From: Acidobacteriota bacterium
GTDB lineage: Bacteria; Acidobacteriota; Terriglobia; Bryobacterales; Bryobacteraceae
Length of the DNA: 64,000 nucleotides
Assembly: GCA_016870915.1 (NCBI GenBank)
Contig: VFZY01000006.1
Coordinates: forward strand, 1 to 64,000
Direction: 5' to 3'
Part shown: piece after piece, positions 34,545 to 44,578 of the stretch
How the letters are laid out: each line of letters begins with the position of its first letter
Numbering within the stretch: position 1 is the first letter of the stretch
Notes under the pieces: generated by a model
Told to the model about the DNA's origin: nothing
Seen by the model: the letters and a program-made list of their open reading frames with translations, nothing else
Database searches by the model: none
Position numbers and translations under genes: made by a program

Positions 34545-37031
34545 TCACCCAGCATAACGCAGTTTCAAGCCGAGTTTGCGTACCGCCAACTCAGCCAGAT
34601 TGAGCACCACAGCCAAGCCCAGAAGCGCGGGCCAGAGCCGCATGCTGCCGGCGATGGCGCGTCCCTGGGCGTCGAAAACGGAGTCCGGCGAGGGGTTGTA
34701 CCGGCCGCCGGTGTACTGGGCCACCTGTTTCAAGAGCTGCTCATTGGCCCCATAGGCCAGTAGTTCATCCTGCTGGCGGTACAGACCGACTTCGGGAAAC
34801 ACCCGGGAGTCCTCAAGCGGACGCACGCGGAAGAATCCCTTGCGGTCACCCGCCGGCACGCGGCCCCGGTAAAGCCCGGCCGCGGCCTTGGCCACGGGTA
34901 CGATCTGCCGGAAGTTGTCCGGGCCCAGGATGAAGATATCGGGCACCTTTTTCGGCTCTTCGACCCCGCGCCCCAGCCGGTACTCAACAACAATGGAGCC
35001 GCTGGCCGGGTCAAACTCGATGCGGGCTTCGCCGGGTTGGGAGTGCGGCAGCAGGTCACGGGCTACATTGGCCCAGAACCGGTCAAACCCCGGCCAGTTC
35101 ACCCAGCGCTCCGCCCACCGGCGTTTGGCATCGGACGCAAAGACGGCGGCGCGCCCCAGCCCGTACTGCCACCGGGCGAGTAGAGGGTCCTTGTCATCCA
35201 CCGTAAGAATGGTCTCGGCGGACTCCTTGGATATGAATTTGACATAGCCCTTGAGGGGGGGCGCCTCGGCCATCTCCACCCCTTCCAGGATCTCAGCCTG
35301 CCGGGTGACCTGGGGTGTGACGGGCTTTTCGATCGCCGTGCTCCCGGTATGCTCCATGACGTCCTTAAGCAGGATCTGTTCGAGGCCCGAAGGATCGATG
35401 AGAAAATAGGACTTTCCTTTGGAAAAAGACGCCACCTTTTCCAGGTAGGCGCGGTTGACGTCCTGGCCCAACCCCACGGTGGAGATGGTGACCCGCTGCG
35501 TGGCCGCCTCGCGGGCCACGTTGATGCTGTCACCCTCCTCCGAGATGCCGTCGGTGAGCAGCACGATGTGACGGAACGTGGCGCGGGTGGGCAGAATCTT
35601 GCGGTACGACTCGGCGAGTGCGGGAGCGATTTGGGTGCCCCCGTCCGGTGTGATGCCAGCCACCAGCCGCGTGATCAGCGTGCGATCCTCGGCCTTCCGG
35701 ATGGGCACTGCCCACTGGAACGAGTTGTCGAAGATGAGAACGCCCACCATGTCGATGGGGCGCAGATTGTTGATGACGCCAATGGCCGCCAGCCGCGCCA
35801 ACTCCATCTTGCGGCCTTCCATCGACGACGACTTATCGACGATGAGCACGATGCAGGTGCCTTCCGGCGACCGCGGAGGGGCCAGCCTCGCCGGCAGCGC
35901 CTTATCGAGGGCGCTTTCGACCGGTGGCTTCTTCTCCACATAAACGTTCTTCTCGCCGCCGATGGCGAGCAGCCCGCCGCCTTCGCGCGCGAAGCGTTCC
36001 AAAGATGTCTTGTGGCTTTCCGGAAGCCCATCCATGTCGATGTTGTTGAGCACGATCAACTGGTATTCATCCAGCTTCTGATCCGGCACATCATGGGCTC
36101 GCACCACCTCAAATTGGCCCGACTGGAAGGCATCCACCAGATCGGTGTCGGCGCCCTCGGGATCCTGGTTGACGAAGAGCATCCGCGGGCGCCGGAGTGC
36201 AATGGCCTGATTGAACCGGATATCGCCCGAATCGGACGTGCGGAGCGTTACGCCGAGTTCCACGGCGCCGGCCGCCGCCAGCGAGGCTTGGGCGTTGAGA
36301 CGATTCTCACCCGCTTCGATCTGCACCTCGGTGGTGCCCAGCGAGCGGCCTTCGGCGGTGACCTCAAGCGTGCCGCGTGTCTTGCGCGGGGAACTCACCA
36401 GGAGTTCCAGGCTGAAGCGCTCGCCGGCAAAGGCCTGGGGCGGCAGGGCGACGGACTCCAGCCGCAACTGCGGCCGGGTGCGCCCGGCGAGCGGGAAGGT
36501 ATCAATGGGGATGCCCAGGCGTTGCGCCTGCCAGGCGGCCCGCGCCACGCTGCCCCGGTTTTCGTTTCCGTCCGAGACCAGGGCGATGCGCGGAACGAGG
36601 CCTTCGGGCAGGGCAGCGCTCGCTTCACGAACGGCGGTCTCAAGGTCCGTGCTCTGCCCGCCTTCTCCCGCTGTGTGACGGAGCGCCAGCGAACCGGAGT
36701 TTTCGGCGGAATCCACGGGCCGTGTCGACCGGGCAAAAGGCATCACGCGCACCCAGTGGCGTCCCCGTCCGCCCTCGATCTTCGACGCGATGCCGGACGC
36801 CCTGGCCAAGTCCTCCGGCGTGAGTCCGGCGGAGGTATCGGCCAGCACCGCCACCGCAACCTTGCTTTCCGAGACGTTGAGCGTGGGTTCAGCCAGCGCC
36901 AGCGCCACCAGGATCACCGACACGCCCTTGAGCAACAGGGAGAGGTGCCTCGACGTGCGCGGCCACTCGCGCAGCATCCAGACCACCGGCGCCACCACCA
37001 GGATGAGAGCCCAGCCGTTGTCAAAGCTCAT
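34545..37031 (-). CDS. Large VWA-domain membrane protein with glutamine-amidotransferase-like part
   Basis: 828 residues. Two N-terminal helices (about 8-22 and 32-48), a first VWA-like region (residues 55-160, VAVAVLADTSAG), a Rossmann-like GATase segment (residues 280-360), a true VWA domain with MIDAS DKSSS (CIVLIVDKSSSMEGRKM, near 400) and TDGISEEGD, and a last membrane helix near 800. Encoded with MoxR, DUF58 and another VWA protein, it is probably part of a MoxR-chaperoned envelope complex of unknown target. Overlaps the next upstream gene by 4 bases. Confidence 0.8.
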   Translation of the reverse strand: MSFDNGWALILVVAPVVWMLREWPRTSRHLSLLLKGVSVILVALALAEPTLNVSESKVAVAVLADTSAGLTPEDLARASGIASKIEGGRGRHWVRVMPFARSTRPVDSAENSGSLALRHTAGEGGQSTDLETAVREASAALPEGLVPRIALVSDGNENRGSVARAAWQAQRLGIPIDTFPLAGRTRPQLRLESVALPPQAFAGERFSLELLVSSPRKTRGTLEVTAEGRSLGTTEVQIEAGENRLNAQASLAAAGAVELGVTLRTSDSGDIRFNQAIALRRPRMLFVNQDPEGADTDLVDAFQSGQFEVVRAHDVPDQKLDEYQLIVLNNIDMDGLPESHKTSLERFAREGGGLLAIGGEKNVYVEKKPPVESALDKALPARLAPPRSPEGTCIVLIVDKSSSMEGRKMELARLAAIGVINNLRPIDMVGVLIFDNSFQWAVPIRKAEDRTLITRLVAGITPDGGTQIAPALAESYRKILPTRATFRHIVLLTDGISEEGDSINVAREAATQRVTISTVGLGQDVNRAYLEKVASFSKGKSYFLIDPSGLEQILLKDVMEHTGSTAIEKPVTPQVTRQAEILEGVEMAEAPPLKGYVKFISKESAETILTVDDKDPLLARWQYGLGRAAVFASDAKRRWAERWVNWPGFDRFWANVARDLLPHSQPGEARIEFDPASGSIVVEYRLGRGVEEPKKVPDIFILGPDNFRQIVPVAKAAAGLYRGRVPAGDRKGFFRVRPLEDSRVFPEVGLYRQQDELLAYGANEQLLKQVAQYTGGRYNPSPDSVFDAQGRAIAGSMRLWPALLGLAVVLNLAELAVRKLGLKLRYAG

Positions 37032-38959
37032 GATGCTCTCCTGAGCAGGCTGGGTTTACGAAGCAGGGAGCGCAGGCGTACGGAAAGCTCCATGCTGGCC
37101 ACGGCGAAGGGCAGGCGACGGCGCCCGAACAGGAGCCATTCGGTGACCAGGCCGGCGGCGCCCAGAATCGCCAGTGCACGCCACAGGTCAGTGGCGGAGG
37201 GTCCGCCGGAACCAGGCCGGGGAATGCCGCGACGCACCGTGGCGGGTGGGGTCCAGACGGCGGTTTCCACTTCCGGCAGAGTCAGGGAGTAGACGGACTC
37301 GCGACGGCCGTCCCGCAGGCGCACGGTGCCCCGGGTTCCGTGGAAGAAACGCAGCGTCCGGTCCTGGACGGTGAACGGAACCGGCTGGTTGTTCTCATCG
37401 GTCACTTGGATCTCTTCTGCTTCGCCGTCCACCTCGGCGGTGATGGATCCGGCGCTGGACGCGTTGAGCTCCCAGCGGCGGAAGCTGTCAGGGGCCATCC
37501 ACTGCACGATGTTCGCGAAGAGCAGCGGCGTGGCAAGTTCGAAACGCAGTTCGGAGCGCATGGGGTGGAAGCCAAAGTAGATGGCTCGCGATGCGGGGCG
37601 GGCGACGATGACGGGACCGGCGGAACTCTCCGCCACGGCCACATCTCCGGATGCCGGGGCGAAGATCGCGGTCTTGGCCAGCCGGAGGTCGCGCGTGCGA
37701 AGGCCGCGTCCGGCGGGATGCTCGTCGCGCCATCGTGTCAGAGCCACGCCTTCCGCCTGCTGCTTGAGCGCCATGGCGGAAACTCCGGCCGCCGGCTCGA
37801 TCCAGATAGCCGGACCTTTCGGGTCCACCCGGCGCGGAGGGCGATCCAGGATCACAAGGGCGGCATCGGTGGCGGCATCCGGCATCTCGGCATGGCCCCG
37901 GAACACGGCTTCCACGCGCGGATTGGCGGTCAGCAGGGGCCGGATCAGGTTGGGCTCATTCGAATAGACGGCCACCTTGACGCGCGGTTGCGCGGGCAGT
38001 TCCACGGAAGCCCGGTCGTCACCCGGAAACGCATCAGGGTTGAACAGGCGCACGTCGAGCACCCCGGCGCTCAGCGTCTTATACCGGAAGCTCACTTCGC
38101 GTTCGGCGCCGCCCGTCAGACGTAGAGTCTCCGTACCCGCGGGCGCCCCGCCAAACGTGGCGGCCAGCGGGACTACCCGGGGTTCCGGCCCGTAGTTCTT
38201 CACCGTCACGTAGATCTCCCAGACATCCGGGCTTGCGCCGGCGCGCCGCACCGCCAGATGGCGCACGCCGGTGTTGTTCGCGGGACCGGCCGACGGCAGC
38301 ACGCGCAGATTCTTCGGCGCATCGGCAAACTTTTCCTCGTCCGTGCTCACGCGCCCCGTTCCGGCAAAGACCACTTCACCGATCCGCCTGGCGTGCATTC
38401 GCTGTGTTTTCTGGGCGAAAGCCAGGGCTTGTCCCAGCCGCAACGCACTTTGCCCGGGACTTGCCGCGGCGATGGCCTGTTCCACCACCTGACGATTGGT
38501 TTCAAACGCCGTGACCGCGGTGGCCTGGCCGTCGGCCTGCACCACCATCACACGATCGCCGGAGGGCAGCGTGCGCAGCCAGGCCCGCGCCGACCGCCGG
38601 GCCGCGTCAAGCAGGGTGCCTTCACGCGCCGTGGCGCCGGCTCTCGCACCCATCCAGGCCGACGTGTCGAGAATCAGCACATGATCCCGCGCGCCGCTTT
38701 CAGCCGATCCCCACCGCAACTGGGCAATCGCCAGCAGCAGACACAAAATGCTGAGCAACTGCAGCAGCAGAGACAACGGCTGCTGAATCTTGCGCCGGTT
38801 CTTGAGGTCCGATGGCTTGGGCGCCGGAGTCCAGAATCGCAGCGTGGCGACACGAATCTTCTGCTTCGACCGGTCGAGCAGGTAGAGTGCAAGCACCACG
38901 CCCGACGCCGCGCCCAGCAGGCCGAGAAACTCCCCGAGGCCGAGATTGAACAGATGCAT
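37028..38959 (-). CDS. BatA-type protein with N-terminal helix pair and VWA domain
   Basis: 643 residues. It begins with the BatA N-terminal membrane pair (GEFLGLLGAASGVVLALYLL and a second helix LLLQLLSILCLLLAIAQL), which brackets the positively charged RNRRKIQQPL region. Then comes a VWA domain with DTSAWM in the metal-site position, where the usual DxSxS Ser pattern is reduced, and a C-terminal helix near 610. A periplasmic beta-rich part lies between. It belongs to the MoxR-BatA group of membrane proteins linked to envelope stress and periplasmic protein assembly. Confidence 0.8.
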   Translation of the reverse strand: MHLFNLGLGEFLGLLGAASGVVLALYLLDRSKQKIRVATLRFWTPAPKPSDLKNRRKIQQPLSLLLQLLSILCLLLAIAQLRWGSAESGARDHVLILDTSAWMGARAGATAREGTLLDAARRSARAWLRTLPSGDRVMVVQADGQATAVTAFETNRQVVEQAIAAASPGQSALRLGQALAFAQKTQRMHARRIGEVVFAGTGRVSTDEEKFADAPKNLRVLPSAGPANNTGVRHLAVRRAGASPDVWEIYVTVKNYGPEPRVVPLAATFGGAPAGTETLRLTGGAEREVSFRYKTLSAGVLDVRLFNPDAFPGDDRASVELPAQPRVKVAVYSNEPNLIRPLLTANPRVEAVFRGHAEMPDAATDAALVILDRPPRRVDPKGPAIWIEPAAGVSAMALKQQAEGVALTRWRDEHPAGRGLRTRDLRLAKTAIFAPASGDVAVAESSAGPVIVARPASRAIYFGFHPMRSELRFELATPLLFANIVQWMAPDSFRRWELNASSAGSITAEVDGEAEEIQVTDENNQPVPFTVQDRTLRFFHGTRGTVRLRDGRRESVYSLTLPEVETAVWTPPATVRRGIPRPGSGGPSATDLWRALAILGAAGLVTEWLLFGRRRLPFAVASMELSVRLRSLLRKPSLLRRAS

Positions 38960-39846
38960 CAGGCCACGCCCCTGGCCCGGACAATGGGCCCGAAGATCGC
39001 ATCTTCCACTTGAACGGACGTGGGCAGACCCACGTAACGGCCGCCGGTGCGCAACGCCATGCGGCGCAGGCCGGCGGCGAACTCATCGAACGCCCGCGTG
39101 TAAGCGGCACGTGCGTCCGCGTCAAAAGAGATCTGAAGATTGGCGCCGCTTTCGGCGTCCGTGAGATCGAGTTCGCCATCCCAGGGCGGCGTGCGGTCAT
39201 CGTCCGCCCACAGATGAAGCAGCAGCAGTTCGTGGCCGAAGTCTGAAAGATATTGAAGAGGGCGCGTGCAATCGCCATCGTCCAGAAAATCGGAGATGAC
39301 AACTACAAGCCCGCGCTGGGGATACTCGCCAACGAACTGCCGCACGCTGCTGAGGAAATCGGTCTTGCCGCCGGCCTGAAGCCCGCCCAGGAAGTCGACG
39401 ATGGGAGAGAACCGGTGCCGGCCGCCGCCCACGGAATATGGATCCAGCAGGCGGCCGCAGAAGGGCTGGATGCACATAGTGTCCAGGCGGACCAGGCCCA
39501 CGTAGCAGAGGGCCGCGGCCAGACGGCGCGCATAATCGAATTTCGACACTTCGCCCGTGGTCATGGATTCGCTGATATCCAGAAGAATTCTCACAGGCAC
39601 CCGGGGCTCCACCTGAAACATCTTCAGAAAAAGCTTCTCGATGCGCATATAGGCGCGCCAGTTAACCGCGCGCAGGTCATCGCCCTGCTGGAAGTTGCGA
39701 TGATCCAGAAACTCCTGGCCGGCGCCCGCGAACCGGGACCGGTTGTGTCCGCCCACCAGGCCGGGAAACGATTTCTGCCAGTGGATTGTCAGCCGTTCCA
39801 GCTTTTCAAGGAACGCCCGTTCAATGGTAAAACCGCTTTGTGGCAT
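38959..39846 (-). CDS. DUF58-domain protein of the MoxR cluster
   Basis: 295 residues with the DUF58 signature GAGQEFLDHRNFQQGDDLRAVNW followed by RILLDISESM, a VWA-like MIDAS in the same protein. No membrane helix is seen. DUF58 proteins are encoded almost always beside MoxR ATPases and are thought to be their adaptors. Its start shares one base with the stop of its downstream neighbour's frame order (38959), showing tight packing. Confidence 0.88.
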   Translation of the reverse strand: MPQSGFTIERAFLEKLERLTIHWQKSFPGLVGGHNRSRFAGAGQEFLDHRNFQQGDDLRAVNWRAYMRIEKLFLKMFQVEPRVPVRILLDISESMTTGEVSKFDYARRLAAALCYVGLVRLDTMCIQPFCGRLLDPYSVGGGRHRFSPIVDFLGGLQAGGKTDFLSSVRQFVGEYPQRGLVVVISDFLDDGDCTRPLQYLSDFGHELLLLHLWADDDRTPPWDGELDLTDAESGANLQISFDADARAAYTRAFDEFAAGLRRMALRTGGRYVGLPTSVQVEDAIFGPIVRARGVA

Positions 39847-39861
39847 GACAGAACGAAGAGG

Positions 39862-40881
39862 CTACGCCGCCACCGCGACTGAGTTAATGATTTCCTTGAG
39901 GACGGTCTCCGGGGTCTGGCCGTCGGCGTGGGCATCGAAATTGAGGATGATGCGATGCCGCAGCACCGAAGGCGCCAGGGCCTGCACATCGGCCACGCTC
40001 GCCTGAAGCCGCCCGCGCATCAGGGCCAGCACGCGGCTGCACTCCACAAGTGCCTGGGCGCCGCGCGGCGAACTGCCGAAGCGGATGTACTTGGTGGTGA
40101 GCGGATGGGCGGATGGCGTTCCAGGCTGAGTCGACATCACCAGGTCCACGGCGTGCTGTTGCACGTGCGGAGCCACCAGAATTCCGCGGCAGGCCCCGCG
40201 CAGTTCCAGCACGCCGTCGCGGTCAAGCACGGTCGACAGTTCAGCCTCCTCGCGTTGGATCGTGTAGTCGACGATCCGGTTCAGGTCGTCGCGTGAGGGG
40301 AATTGCACCAGGATCTTCATCAGGAACCGGTCAAGCTGCGCTTCCGGCAGCGGATACGTGCCTTCCATCTCGATGGGGTTCTGGGTGGCCATCACCAGGA
40401 ATGGACGTTCCAACTCGTGAGTGGTTGTGCCGGATGTCACGGTGCGCTCCTGCATGGCCTCAAGCAGGGCGGACTGAGTCTTCGGAGTGGCCCGGTTGAT
40501 CTCATCGGCCAGAACCAGGTTGGCGAAGATGGGCCCGTACTGGAAACGCAGGGACTTCGATCCGCGCTCGTCGGTTTCCATGATCATGCTGCCCACGATG
40601 TCGGCCGGCATCAGGTCCGGCGTGAACTGAATGCGGGAGTACTTCAGGTGCAGGACCCGCGAGAGCGTCCGCAGCAACGTGGTTTTGCCCAGCCCCGGGA
40701 CGCCTTCGAGCAGTACATGGCCGCCTGACAACAGGCAGATCAGCACGCCATCCACGACATCCTGCTGGCCCACGATGACGCGGGCGATTTCCGCGCGGAC
40801 CTTGTTCAGTTGGGACACGGCCCGCTGCATGGTTGAATCGTTGAGCGCCGCCTCGCGGGGCGCGGAATCGTTGGGCACCAT
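39862..40881 (-). CDS. MoxR-type AAA+ ATPase
   Basis: 339 residues. Walker A EGVPGLGKTTLLRT, Walker B LVLADEINRATPK, sensor 1 ATQNPIE and a C-terminal AAA lid with the MoxR insert. It is the first gene of a six-gene run ending at the SDR and probably acts as chaperone for the VWA proteins. A TAGAAT -10-like box (minus strand, 40885-40890) lies only three bases before the ATG at 40881, so transcription could start inside that codon and the Met18 codon at 40830 is the likelier start. Confidence 0.92.
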   Translation of the reverse strand: MVPNDSAPREAALNDSTMQRAVSQLNKVRAEIARVIVGQQDVVDGVLICLLSGGHVLLEGVPGLGKTTLLRTLSRVLHLKYSRIQFTPDLMPADIVGSMIMETDERGSKSLRFQYGPIFANLVLADEINRATPKTQSALLEAMQERTVTSGTTTHELERPFLVMATQNPIEMEGTYPLPEAQLDRFLMKILVQFPSRDDLNRIVDYTIQREEAELSTVLDRDGVLELRGACRGILVAPHVQQHAVDLVMSTQPGTPSAHPLTTKYIRFGSSPRGAQALVECSRVLALMRGRLQASVADVQALAPSVLRHRIILNFDAHADGQTPETVLKEIINSVAVAA

Positions 40882-40946
40882 CCCATTCTAGAGCAGTTCC
40901 GGAAAACCGTTTCGAGGGGGTAATTGCCAGGGGGATGACGGCCGGG

Positions 40947-42131
40947 TTAGGGTCGTTCGAACAGACCGGCCGCGCCTTGTCCGCCTCCCACGCACATGGT
41001 GACCACCCCGAAACGGGCCTCGCGGCGGGCCATTTCGTTGGCGAGTGTCCCCACCATGCGCGATCCGGTCATGCCGAAAGGATGCCCGATGGAAACGGAG
41101 CCGCCGTTGGGGTTCAGTCGATCAACTGGGATCCCAAGCCGGTCCCGGCAGTAGATCACCTGCACGGCAAAGGCTTCGTTCAGTTCCCACACTCCGATAT
41201 CTTCCATGGCCCGCCCGGTGCGCGCCAGCAGGCGGGGTACGGCATACACGGGGCCGATGCCCATCTCGTCGGGCTCACAGCCGGCCGCGGTGAATCCCCG
41301 GAAGATCAGCTTGTAGGGAATGCCCAGGGAGTCCGCCAACGGTCGCGACATCACCAGCGTCGCGCTGGCTCCGTCCGAAAGCTGGCTTGAGTTTCCCGCA
41401 GTGACCGTCCCCTGGCCGCTCGCGGCGTCAAAGTGCGGCGGCAGTTTGGCCAGACCCTCCAGTGTGGTGGACGGCCGGTTGCACTCATCCGTTGAAAAGA
41501 GAACGTCTTCCTGACCCACAATCTCGCCCGTCTTGCCGTCGATGCGGTTGCGGGTGACGTGTATGGGTGCAATCTCGCCCGTGAAGAAGCCATCCTGTTG
41601 GGCGCGCGCGGTTCGCTGCTGGCTGAGCAACGAGTATTCGTCCTGGGCTTGGCGCGAGATGCCGTACCGCTTGGCCACCACTTCGGCGGTGTCGCCCATC
41701 ACCATGTAGACCCCGGGGTAGGTCTGCGAAAGGACAGGGTGCGGGTCCTGATTGCGCTTGATGAACGTGATGGATTCGACGCCGCCGCCGATGACCGCCT
41801 CGGCGCCTTCGTTGATCACTAGGTGGGCGGCGGTGGCGACCGCCTGCAACCCCGACGAACAGAAGCGATTCAGAGTGAGGCCGGCCGTGGACGGGGGAAG
41901 GCCCGCCAGCAGTGCCGCCGTGCGGGCGATGTTGTGCCCCTGCGGGCCGTGAGGCTGGCCGCAGCCCAGGATGACGTCTTCCACTCGGGCGGGGTCCAGT
42001 TGGGGCGCCGCCGCCAACACGGAGCGGATGGCATGGGCCGCCAGGTCCTCGGGCCGCGTGCGGTTGAACGAGCCGCGAAACGATTTGGCCAGGGGCGTTC
42101 TGAGGCTGTTGACGATGACGGCTTCGGGCAT
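40947..42131 (-). CDS. Acetyl-CoA acetyltransferase / 3-ketoacyl-CoA thiolase
   Basis: 394 residues from the ATG at 42131 (a longer frame to 42161 is open). The thiolase triad is visible: acyl-accepting Cys in [11 protein letters not shown], His in [10 protein letters not shown] and the base Cys in [12 protein letters not shown]. It condenses or cleaves acyl-CoA in beta-oxidation or in acetoacetyl-CoA formation in the cytosol. No other fatty-acid gene adjoins it; it diverges from the PQQ dehydrogenase. Confidence 0.93.
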   Translation of the reverse strand: MPEAVIVNSLRTPLAKSFRGSFNRTRPEDLAAHAIRSVLAAAPQLDPARVEDVILGCGQPHGPQGHNIARTAALLAGLPPSTAGLTLNRFCSSGLQAVATAAHLVINEGAEAVIGGGVESITFIKRNQDPHPVLSQTYPGVYMVMGDTAEVVAKRYGISRQAQDEYSLLSQQRTARAQQDGFFTGEIAPIHVTRNRIDGKTGEIVGQEDVLFSTDECNRPSTTLEGLAKLPPHFDAASGQGTVTAGNSSQLSDGASATLVMSRPLADSLGIPYKLIFRGFTAAGCEPDEMGIGPVYAVPRLLARTGRAMEDIGVWELNEAFAVQVIYCRDRLGIPVDRLNPNGGSVSIGHPFGMTGSRMVGTLANEMARREARFGVVTMCVGGGQGAAGLFERP

Positions 42132-42169
42132 GTCCTTCCATGGTACCGGGACGGGATACACTATCGCTT

Positions 42170-43831
42170 ATGTCAAGATCGCTTGCTTCGGGAGTTGCCC
42201 GCGCCGTGCTGTTGTGCGCGCCGGCATTGAGCGCCCAGCCGGAGGCGTCCGGCGAGAACTGGCTGCACTACGGCGGCACGGAAAAGAGCTGGCGGTACAG
42301 TTCGCTCAGCCAGATCAACACAGCGAACGTGAAGCGGCTCGCCCCGGCATGGATGCTTCAGACCGGCGACCCCGATGGTGGACTGCAGGTGACCCCCATT
42401 GTCGAAAACGGCGTGATGTACCTTTCCACCAGCCGCAATCGCGTCTATGCCATCGACGCGAAGAATGGAGCGGAGTTGTGGCAGTACCGCTATGAGGTGC
42501 CCAAGGATTTCACGTTGATCTACGGCCCGTGGAATCGCGGCGTGGCGATTGCCGGCGGGCGCGTGTTCATGGGCACCATCGACAACCACGTGGTGGCGCT
42601 GGATCAGAAGACCGGCCGCGAACTGTGGCGCGTTCAGATTGAAGACTCGCGGCAATGCGGCTGCAACATCACCGCCGCGCCGCTGGTGGTGAAGGGTTTG
42701 GTGGTGACCGGCGTCACCGGCGGCGATTCCGCGCATCGCGGCTACGTGACTGCGCTCGACCAGAAGACGGGCCGTGTGGCGTGGAAGTTCTGGACCATTC
42801 CAGGGCCCGGCGAACCAGGGCATGAGACTTGGGCCGGGGATAGCTGGAAGTTCGGCGGCGGGTCGTCCTGGATGACCGGGTCCTATGATGCCGAACTCGG
42901 TTTGATCTATTGGAGCATCGGGAATCCGGCGGCGGATTTTCACGGAGCCAGCCGGGCGGGAAAGAATCTCTACACGGACAGTGTGGTGGCGCTGGAGGCG
43001 GACACCGGCAAGTTGCGCTGGTACCACCAGCAGATTCCTCACGACGTGTGGGACTTCGATACCGCGTATGAGAACGTGCTGCTGGATGCCGACGTGAAGG
43101 GCACGCGCCGCAAGCTGCTGGTGAACGTGAACAAGGGCGGCATCGCCTTCGTGGTTGACCGAACCAACGGGAAGTTCATCAACGCCTGGCACGTGGTGAA
43201 GAACCTGAACTGGGTGAAGGGCGTTTCCGAAACCGGGGAACTGGTGGGCCGCAACGAGCCGGAGGTGGGCAAGACCAAGGTGCTGTGCCCCAGCATCGGC
43301 GGCGGCCGCAGTTGGAATCAGGCCGCGTACTCGCCGCGCACGTCGCTGTTCTACACCACCGGAATCGAATGGTGCCAGGAAGTGACGGCGCAGGAGGAGA
43401 AGCCATCGGAAGGACAGACCTACTTTGGCGGCACCTTCAAGCTGGTGGCTCCGCCGGACAAGGATCCGCATGGGCACCTGGGCGCCTATGACCCGGTGAC
43501 GGGCAAGCGGCAGTGGACATACCGGTCGAAGTACCCGCTGCTGGCGTCGCAACTGGCCACGGCCGGGGACGTGGTGTTTACGGGCGATGTGGAGGGCAAC
43601 TTTTTCGCGCTGGATGCGCGTACGGGCGCCAGGCTGTGGAACTTTCAGACAGGTTCGGGACACCGCGGATCGCCGATAGCGTATTCGGTGGCAGGCCGGA
43701 TGTACGTGGCGGCGCCCACTGGGTTGGGATCGGCACTGGCGGGGTTGATGTCGCAGTTGTGGCCGGAGACGGAAAAGTTCCGCGGGGGATCCACGCTGGT
43801 GGTGTTCGCGCTGCCGGAGGAGGGGAAATAG
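42170..43831 (+). CDS. PQQ-dependent alcohol dehydrogenase, lanthanide-type motif
   Basis: 553 residues from the ATG at 42170, with a signal peptide ending near ALSAQ and an eight-bladed PQQ propeller with tryptophan docking motifs. Catalytic Asp295 is followed two residues later by Asp297 in HDVWDFDTAY; the extra Asp is the mark of lanthanide-using enzymes such as XoxF and ExaF, where calcium enzymes have a small residue. The PQQ-facing disulfide is Cys163-Gly-Cys165 (RQCGCNIT) rather than adjacent cysteines. It oxidises alcohols or aldehydes in the periplasm and passes electrons to the next gene's cytochrome. A TACACT -10-like box lies seven bases before the ATG. Confidence 0.88.
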   Translation: MSRSLASGVARAVLLCAPALSAQPEASGENWLHYGGTEKSWRYSSLSQINTANVKRLAPAWMLQTGDPDGGLQVTPIVENGVMYLSTSRNRVYAIDAKNGAELWQYRYEVPKDFTLIYGPWNRGVAIAGGRVFMGTIDNHVVALDQKTGRELWRVQIEDSRQCGCNITAAPLVVKGLVVTGVTGGDSAHRGYVTALDQKTGRVAWKFWTIPGPGEPGHETWAGDSWKFGGGSSWMTGSYDAELGLIYWSIGNPAADFHGASRAGKNLYTDSVVALEADTGKLRWYHQQIPHDVWDFDTAYENVLLDADVKGTRRKLLVNVNKGGIAFVVDRTNGKFINAWHVVKNLNWVKGVSETGELVGRNEPEVGKTKVLCPSIGGGRSWNQAAYSPRTSLFYTTGIEWCQEVTAQEEKPSEGQTYFGGTFKLVAPPDKDPHGHLGAYDPVTGKRQWTYRSKYPLLASQLATAGDVVFTGDVEGNFFALDARTGARLWNFQTGSGHRGSPIAYSVAGRMYVAAPTGLGSALAGLMSQLWPETEKFRGGSTLVVFALPEEGK

Positions 43832-44578
43832 ATGCGGAGATGGAACTGGTTAGTGGCCGCGTTGCCTTTGGCCGCGCAAACACCTCTGGCTGGTCAAGTG
43901 GCAGCTGGTCAATTGGAAGAAGGCGCCAGGATTTTCCAACAGGGCTGCGCCGTGGGGTACTGTCATGGGGCGGGCGGGGCGGCGTCGCGTGGACCCAGGC
44001 TGCGCGGGCGGACATTTGCGCGCGACTATCTGATTCGTACGGTGGCGAACGGCCTGCCGGGAACCGCCATGCCTCCGTTCAAGGGGCGGCTGAAGGAGGC
44101 TGAGATCGCCGCCGTGGCCGACTATGTGATGAGTCTTCGGGATATCTCCGAGTCCGCTGCCGCTCAGGCGGTGGTGGCCTCCGCGTCCGGCACGATTCAC
44201 ACCGCGCCCGCAGACCCGGGCCGCGAACTGTTCTTTGATGCCGTGCGCGGCACGCGCTGCGGAACCTGCCATGCGTTGGACGGCCTGGGCGCGGCCATCG
44301 GTCCCGATGTCTTGAAGCCGGACAAGAGCCGGACTCCGAAGACGGTGCGATTGAAGACAGGCGAGTCATTCCCCGGCGTGGTTCTGGGCACCGAGGGCGG
44401 CTCCACCGTCGTCTATGACCTGACAGGCGATCCGCCTGTGCGCCGGAGCCTGCTTGCCACGGAGATCGCGGCGATCAGCGCCGGCAGCGTCTGGAAGCAT
44501 GACACGGGGCGCGGCCGCTACTCCGCCGCGGAGATGCGGCAGATCGAAGCGTTCCTGACGAAGGCCCGCGGACGGTGA
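43832..44578 (+). CDS. Dihaem c-type cytochrome, partner of the PQQ dehydrogenase
   Basis: 248 residues with a signal peptide. Two haem sites: GCAVGYCHG, a CX4CH motif, and CGTCHALDG, a standard CXXCH. Each lies in a small cytochrome c-like domain with a Met ligand candidate in GTAMPPFKG for the first. The gene follows the dehydrogenase stop directly and overlaps the next gene by GTGA. Expected to accept electrons from PQQ in the periplasm. Confidence 0.83.
   Translation: MRRWNWLVAALPLAAQTPLAGQVAAGQLEEGARIFQQGCAVGYCHGAGGAASRGPRLRGRTFARDYLIRTVANGLPGTAMPPFKGRLKEAEIAAVADYVMSLRDISESAAAQAVVASASGTIHTAPADPGRELFFDAVRGTRCGTCHALDGLGAAIGPDVLKPDKSRTPKTVRLKTGESFPGVVLGTEGGSTVVYDLTGDPPVRRSLLATEIAAISAGSVWKHDTGRGRYSAAEMRQIEAFLTKARGR

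Noticed and set aside
35349-37292. A 647-codon open frame antisense to the large VWA gene
   Set aside because: It arises from GC-rich third positions of the real gene; it has no domain and reads as low-complexity Arg/Gly/His-rich sequence, while the minus strand shows VWA motifs.
42173-43663. A 496-codon frame antisense to the PQQ dehydrogenase
   Set aside because: Shadow of a clear dehydrogenase with PQQ motifs; the antisense product has no recognisable features.
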